Assembly (NCBI GenBank): GCA_949285775.1
Contig: CASEAD010000136.1
Coordinates: 1-8,131 of the forward strand
DNA length: 8,131 bases
Direction of reading: 5' to 3'
Source of the DNA: an uncultured bacterium
Lineage (GTDB): Bacteria > Bacillota_I > Bacilli_A > RF39 > UBA660
Position numbers and translations under genes: made by a program. Below the pieces are notes generated by a model. It saw nothing but the letters and a program-made list of their open reading frames with translations, had not been told where the DNA came from and did no database searches. Positions within the stretch are counted from its first letter, which is position 1. Every line of letters starts with the position of its first letter. Positions 5,468 through 8,131 of the stretch are shown piece after piece.

Positions 5468-6364
5468 TTATCTAATCTTACGACTCAAAACTCTTATATT
5501 ATCTTCACCCTTATAAATATTATCTTGAATCCTTTTCAAATTAAATCTTATCCACTTATCCCAAGACTCCTTACTATTACAAACAACAATATCTTTAATT
5601 AAACCCCTAGCCTCTCCACGATAAGGATAGCATTGACGAGAAATATATACAAGTGGCTTATTTATCTTAACATCTAATAACTGATTAACCTTCCCCCAAT
5701 ACTCAATATTCTGAAATAACCTACCATACCTAGAATTTCCATCATTAAATAACTGAAATGCTGCTATTAAACCATTATATATTATAGGCTGACAAGTTGC
5801 ATCATAAATATCATCAACACTAATATGGCTATTGTAATACATAATAAATTTTTCAATCGCCATACCTATCTCTTCTTGAAGAATAGGAAAATAATCAATA
5901 TGTCTCTTACCACACTCATCAATTCTACCAACATATTTCATATCATCAGTTCTTAACCCCTTCTTATCTTCACTAGATGTTCCATCTAATAAAATATCAT
6001 GAATAAAAGTAAATTTATCAACAGTAAGTTTTTTTCCATAATTACGAACAAGCAAATCTAAAGCACTATCTTTATTTAAAGTACGATATATACTAATTAA
6101 TAAAGAATCCTCTTTCTCAATAGACTGATTATCCACAATATCAGAGTTCTTAAGTGCTCTTAAGTATTTCTTTTGAAAATCTTCTCCTAAACTAACAACT
6201 CTTTTAACATACTCATCATATATCTCAAAAGTATATTCAACTTGTCCTCTTAAAGCATCGGAAGGCTCATATTCATCCAAACCATCAAAAATATTTAATC
6301 CTGCAGTAACAACACCTTTACTCTTAGCATCATTAATTTCCTTAATAATTTGTTCTACTGTCAT
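5468..6364 (-). CDS. Fic-domain protein with degenerate active-site motif
   Basis: Fic proteins usually transfer AMP or another phosphate-containing group to target proteins, using the motif HPFx(D/E)GNGRxxR. In this 298-residue protein the core reads FQLFNDGNSRYGRL (203-216). The anion-binding DGN and both Arg (212, 215) remain, but Gln204 stands where the catalytic His should be, Leu205 replaces Pro and Ser211 replaces the second Gly. Upstream support comes from FTFIHDILLDG (118-128) and GLRTDDMKYVG (136-146), equivalent to the family's conserved helix and GxxR...VG element. No membrane segment, signal peptide or clear inhibitory (S/T)xxxE(G/N) helix is seen, and there is no neighbouring antitoxin gene. 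ATG follows GTGGGG by 5 nt. The gene has its own promoter and terminator and is flanked by 119-124 bp direct repeats between mraY and ftsW, so it is an insertion. It is Fic-like with good confidence; AMPylation activity is doubtful. Confidence 0.75.
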   Translation of the reverse strand: MTVEQIIKEINDAKSKGVVTAGLNIFDGLDEYEPSDALRGQVEYTFEIYDEYVKRVVSLGEDFQKKYLRALKNSDIVDNQSIEKEDSLLISIYRTLNKDSALDLLVRNYGKKLTVDKFTFIHDILLDGTSSEDKKGLRTDDMKYVGRIDECGKRHIDYFPILQEEIGMAIEKFIMYYNSHISVDDIYDATCQPIIYNGLIAAFQLFNDGNSRYGRLFQNIEYWGKVNQLLDVKINKPLVYISRQCYPYRGEARGLIKDIVVCNSKESWDKWIRFNLKRIQDNIYKGEDNIRVLSRKIR

Positions 6365-6389
6365 AATATCCCCACTTTCTTAGTTGAAT

Positions 6390-6418
6390 ATTTTAACAAT
6401 AAAATCAATATTTGTCAA
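6390..6418 (-). promoter_or_regulatory. Near-consensus fic promoter with flanking inverted repeat
   Basis: TTGACA (rc of 6413-6418), 17 bp, TAAAAT (rc of 6390-6395), giving a leader of about 20 nt before the fic ATG. An imperfect inverted repeat, AGTTGAATATT (6382-6392) and AATATTtgtCAACT (6407-6420), brackets the -10 and -35, a layout common in repressed or self-regulated promoters. The -35 shares bases with the stop codon of the truncated ftsW frame at the insertion junction. Confidence 0.75.
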
Positions 6419-6489
6419 CTATTCCGTAACATTTCAAAACAGAATATAACAATAATACTTATAAGTAATATCCAATCTACCCTCTTCAT
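6415..6489 (-). pseudogene. ftsW: Truncated 5' copy of ftsW
   Basis: The ATG at 6487-6489 begins MKRVDWILLISIIVI, identical to the start of the intact ftsW in protein and DNA. The match stops at 6446 and the frame then continues through junction DNA (FCFEMLRNS) to TGA at 6415-6417. The 24-residue hydrophobic peptide could be translated, but its start context lacks the GGGAG of the intact gene. It marks the edge of the fic insertion and is not expected to function as FtsW. Confidence 0.85.
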
Positions 6490-6564
6490 AACCCCCATCT
6501 ATTAATACAAATTACAATAAAATAACAATAACTACCAAAAAAGCTAGCCATAAGACTAACTATA
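6446..6564. repeat. Direct repeat copy B (mraY-side copy of the mraY-ftsW spacer)
   Basis: This 119-bp partner of 5190-5313 runs from the mraY stop codon through a roughly 70-bp spacer into the first ftsW codons. Because copy B joins mraY naturally and copy A joins intact ftsW naturally, the ancestral order was mraY-spacer-ftsW. Recombination between the copies would remove fic and restore that order. Confidence 0.95.
6537..6561 (-). terminator. Weak terminator or attenuator just after mraY
   Basis: The minus strand reads AGTTAG, an 8-nt loop, CTAGCT, then a T-run. The stem has six pairs including one G-T, and it starts inside the mraY stop codon. The same structure is duplicated in copy A upstream of ftsW. 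It is short, so read-through is likely; it may act as a partial attenuator or not at all. Confidence 0.3.
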
Positions 6565-7552
6565 ACCAAACACCATATATAAGCGCTAATAAACTAAGCA
6601 TAAAACCAACTATCCAAAAACACTTAACTATATCTCCCTCACTCCAACCAAGCCTCTCAAAATGATGATGTATAGGACTCATCAAAAATACCCTCTTACC
6701 AAACACAACCACCGAAAATATCTGAATAATAACTGATAAAGTCTCTAATACAAACACCCCACCAACTACCGCTAAAGAAAACTCATGTGAAGTAAGTATA
6801 GCAACCGTAGCCAAAGTAGCACCTAAAGACAAACTTCCAGTATCTCCCATAAAAACCTTAGCAGGATGAGAATTAAAAACCAAAAATCCCATTATACACC
6901 CTACCAATATAAAACAAAATATACCAATATCTTGATATCCACTTATCCAATAACTTCCCCAAGAAATAAGACCATACGCTAGAAAAGCAATCGCTGACAA
7001 ACCACCAGCAAGCCCATCCAAACCATCAGTCAAATTAACCGCATTTGATGTACCTACTAGCAAAAATAAGATAAACAAACCATAAAACCAACTCATATTC
7101 CACTCAAAATTAAAGAAAGTTATCCTAAGAACAGAATCTCCATCCCCATAATGCCTCATAAGAATATAAAAAACAAGCGCTACAATAAACTGTAAAAATA
7201 ACTTCTGTAACTGTGTCAACCCTTTATTAGTATTATGCTTTAAACTAATATAATCATCTAAAAAACCTATCAACGCATAACTAATAAATACAAATATAGT
7301 AATAAACAAATTAACAGAATAATCCATCTTACCAGTAAGTAATAATAAAACTACCGTAATAATACAAGGAATAATAAATATAAATCCACCCATAGTAGGC
7401 GTCCCAGCCTTATCCTTATGAGCATCAACATATACATTTATTCTCTGACCTGCTTTAACTTTCTTTAAAATAGGTATCAAAATAACCCCAAAAATAGTAG
7501 AAATAATAAAGCCAATCATCAAAGCAAACAACGATTTAGTTAACGTTAACAT
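6560..7552 (-). CDS. mraY: MraY, phospho-N-acetylmuramoyl-pentapeptide transferase
   Basis: MraY transfers phospho-MurNAc-pentapeptide from its UDP carrier to undecaprenyl phosphate, making lipid I, the first membrane step of peptidoglycan synthesis. The 330-residue protein is full length, with about ten membrane helices. All family motifs are visible: KAGTPTMGG (48-56), GFLDDYISL with Asp99/Asp100 (96-104), NAVNLTDGLDGLAGG (170-184) with the catalytic-site Asp residues, FMGDTGSLSLG with Asp237 (234-244), and the HHH motif MSPIHHHFE (291-299). The ATG at 7550-7552 is the best start although its ribosome site is weak (GGAACGGATG upstream); an out-of-frame ATG at 7554-7556 soon meets a stop. 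In most dcw clusters murD follows mraY; here the next gene is fic, and before that insertion it was ftsW. Confidence 0.97.
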   Translation of the reverse strand: MLTLTKSLFALMIGFIISTIFGVILIPILKKVKAGQRINVYVDAHKDKAGTPTMGGFIFIIPCIITVVLLLLTGKMDYSVNLFITIFVFISYALIGFLDDYISLKHNTNKGLTQLQKLFLQFIVALVFYILMRHYGDGDSVLRITFFNFEWNMSWFYGLFILFLLVGTSNAVNLTDGLDGLAGGLSAIAFLAYGLISWGSYWISGYQDIGIFCFILVGCIMGFLVFNSHPAKVFMGDTGSLSLGATLATVAILTSHEFSLAVVGGVFVLETLSVIIQIFSVVVFGKRVFLMSPIHHHFERLGWSEGDIVKCFWIVGFMLSLLALIYGVWL

Positions 7553-7576
7553 ACATTCACATCCGTTCCTACTAAA

Positions 7577-7587
7577 ATTATATCATA
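7577..7587 (-). promoter_or_regulatory. Extended -10 promoter for mraY
   Basis: The minus strand reads TATGATATAAT: a perfect -10 (rc of 7577-7582) preceded by TATGN, the extended -10 consensus of Gram-positive bacteria. Transcription would start near 7570, about 17 nt before the mraY ATG. No -35 is obvious, as is usual for this class. A second candidate upstream pairs TTTACA (7634-7639 region, rc) with TATTAT at 17 bp, and overlaps a small hairpin TTTACA/TGTAAA (7622-7639). Confidence 0.55.
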
Positions 7588-7660
7588 AAAAAACATAAAT
7601 AATTCTAATTATAATAACCACTTTACAAATAAATGTAAACAAAAAAAAGAAAAACATTCA

Positions 7661-7972
7661 CTATTTTTTCTTCTTAACCCAATACCTAATCAAATACCAT
7701 TCAAAATAAACAAATAACAAAACTAGTATCCATACAAAAACAGTATTTAAAATACCACTAGAATAAGTATCAATAATTCCTTCTAAAGAACCAGGAATAT
7801 ATTTATCAACAAAATAACTAAAATCACTAATCCCCAACAAACTAGCTACCTTATGAATAATCCTAAAAAATATTTCTATTATCCCCAAAAAATATACAAC
7901 ACTCTTAAAGTCTTTAAAAAAAATACCAACTACAATAATTGCAACAACCAATAAAATTAAAACAATATCCAT
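7661..7972 (-). CDS. Small membrane protein of unknown function, 103 aa
   Basis: I do not recognise this family. The 103-residue protein has a strongly hydrophobic start (residues 2-19) and a second hydrophobic stretch (24-46) interrupted by Glu33, Arg37 and His40, which may be a helix lying along the membrane. A polar loop (48-73, FSYFVDKYIPGSLEGI) precedes a clear membrane helix (74-96, rich in Trp, Tyr and Phe), and the protein ends in a basic KKKK tail expected in the cytoplasm. The ATG follows AGAGGTG with good spacing, and an extended -10 promoter lies just upstream. The gene precedes mraY by 108 bp. Its position suggests, but does not show, an envelope role. Confidence 0.75.
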   Translation of the reverse strand: MDIVLILLVVAIIVVGIFFKDFKSVVYFLGIIEIFFRIIHKVASLLGISDFSYFVDKYIPGSLEGIIDTYSSGILNTVFVWILVLLFVYFEWYLIRYWVKKKK

Positions 7973-7997
7973 TTACTACACCTCTCACTACTATTAA

Positions 7998-8008
7998 AGT
8001 ATAACATA
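7998..8008 (-). promoter_or_regulatory. Extended -10 promoter for the 103-aa membrane protein
   Basis: The minus strand reads TATGTTATACT, with TATACT (rc of 7998-8003) preceded by TG plus one base. The start site would be near 7991, about 18 nt before the ATG. A further option is TTGTTA with an 18-bp gap to TATAAA slightly upstream. Confidence 0.5.
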
Positions 8009-8094
8009 TTTTTATAACAAATAAAAGCATTATCTAACAAAAACCTTCAATTCGCAAAATTTAAATAATTAAAATGTCAAAGAGCATATTAAAA

Positions 8095-8131
8095 TTAGAG
8101 AGTCAGTAATTGTTTTAACTGTTCTCTCATT
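8095..8131 (-). CDS. Possible 3' end of an upstream gene (partial)
   Basis: A minus-strand frame enters from the window edge, reads MREQLKQLLTL and stops at TAA (8095-8097). Eleven codons are too few to identify it or to prove it is coding, and the Met is probably internal. Another frame is open to a stop about 60 bases further in. No clear terminator separates it from the 103-aa gene. Confidence 0.3.
   Translation of the reverse strand, partial: MREQLKQLLTL

Noticed and set aside
5468..6364. Fic protein paired with an antitoxin gene (FicT/FicA or Doc/Phd module).
   Set aside because: No small partner frame exists within the insert on either side of fic.
5190..6564. Repeats as long terminal repeats or inverted ends of a transposon.
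   Set aside because: They are direct, consist of host mraY-ftsW sequence including ftsW codons, and no transposase is present.
7539..7550. 12-bp palindrome GTTAACGTTAAC at the start of mraY.
   Set aside because: It encodes the LTLT repeat of the protein and is short enough to be chance.

Overview
The window is very AT-rich, reads with the standard genetic code (Trp is TGG), uses Shine-Dalgarno sites and consensus sigma-A-type promoters, and carries peptidoglycan synthesis genes. This points to a low-GC Gram-positive-type bacterium (Bacillota; Clostridia or a Bacilli/Erysipelotrichia-like gut lineage). The species cannot be named from sequence alone. Every supported gene lies on the minus strand, so transcription runs from high to low coordinates.

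In transcription order: a possible 3' end of an unseen gene (8095-8131); a 103-residue membrane protein of unknown function (7661-7972); mraY (6560-7552); a Fic-domain protein (5468-6364) with its own promoter and terminator; ftsW (4145-5233); an AAA_14/DUF4143-type ATPase (2660-3859) with a perfect consensus promoter; a decayed IS200/IS605 tnpB fragment (about 2262-2655); a two-domain ABM-nitroreductase flavoprotein (1389-2195); a membrane-anchored DUF1287 / NlpC-P60-like protein (687-1331); and a 120-residue protein of unknown function (47-409).

The core of the window is the lipid I synthase gene mraY and the SEDS glycosyltransferase gene ftsW, two steps of septal peptidoglycan synthesis. 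They appear once to have been neighbours about 70 bp apart. The fic unit now separates them and is flanked by direct repeats of 119-124 bp. Each repeat holds the mraY-ftsW spacer plus the first ftsW codons, so the mraY side carries a truncated ftsW start and the ftsW side carries the intact gene. This is the most striking structure here. The Fic protein also has Gln where the family's catalytic His is expected.

The stretch from 2200 to 4140 looks like an accessory patch: a dead tnpB, an ATPase gene that uses almost only AAA for lysine, and a possible second insertion-sequence end. The downstream nitroreductase and DUF1287 genes strongly prefer AAG for lysine and look resident. They are probably one transcription unit, with a perfect 22-bp palindrome just upstream of the likely promoter. 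No tRNA, rRNA, CRISPR array or complete insertion sequence was seen.
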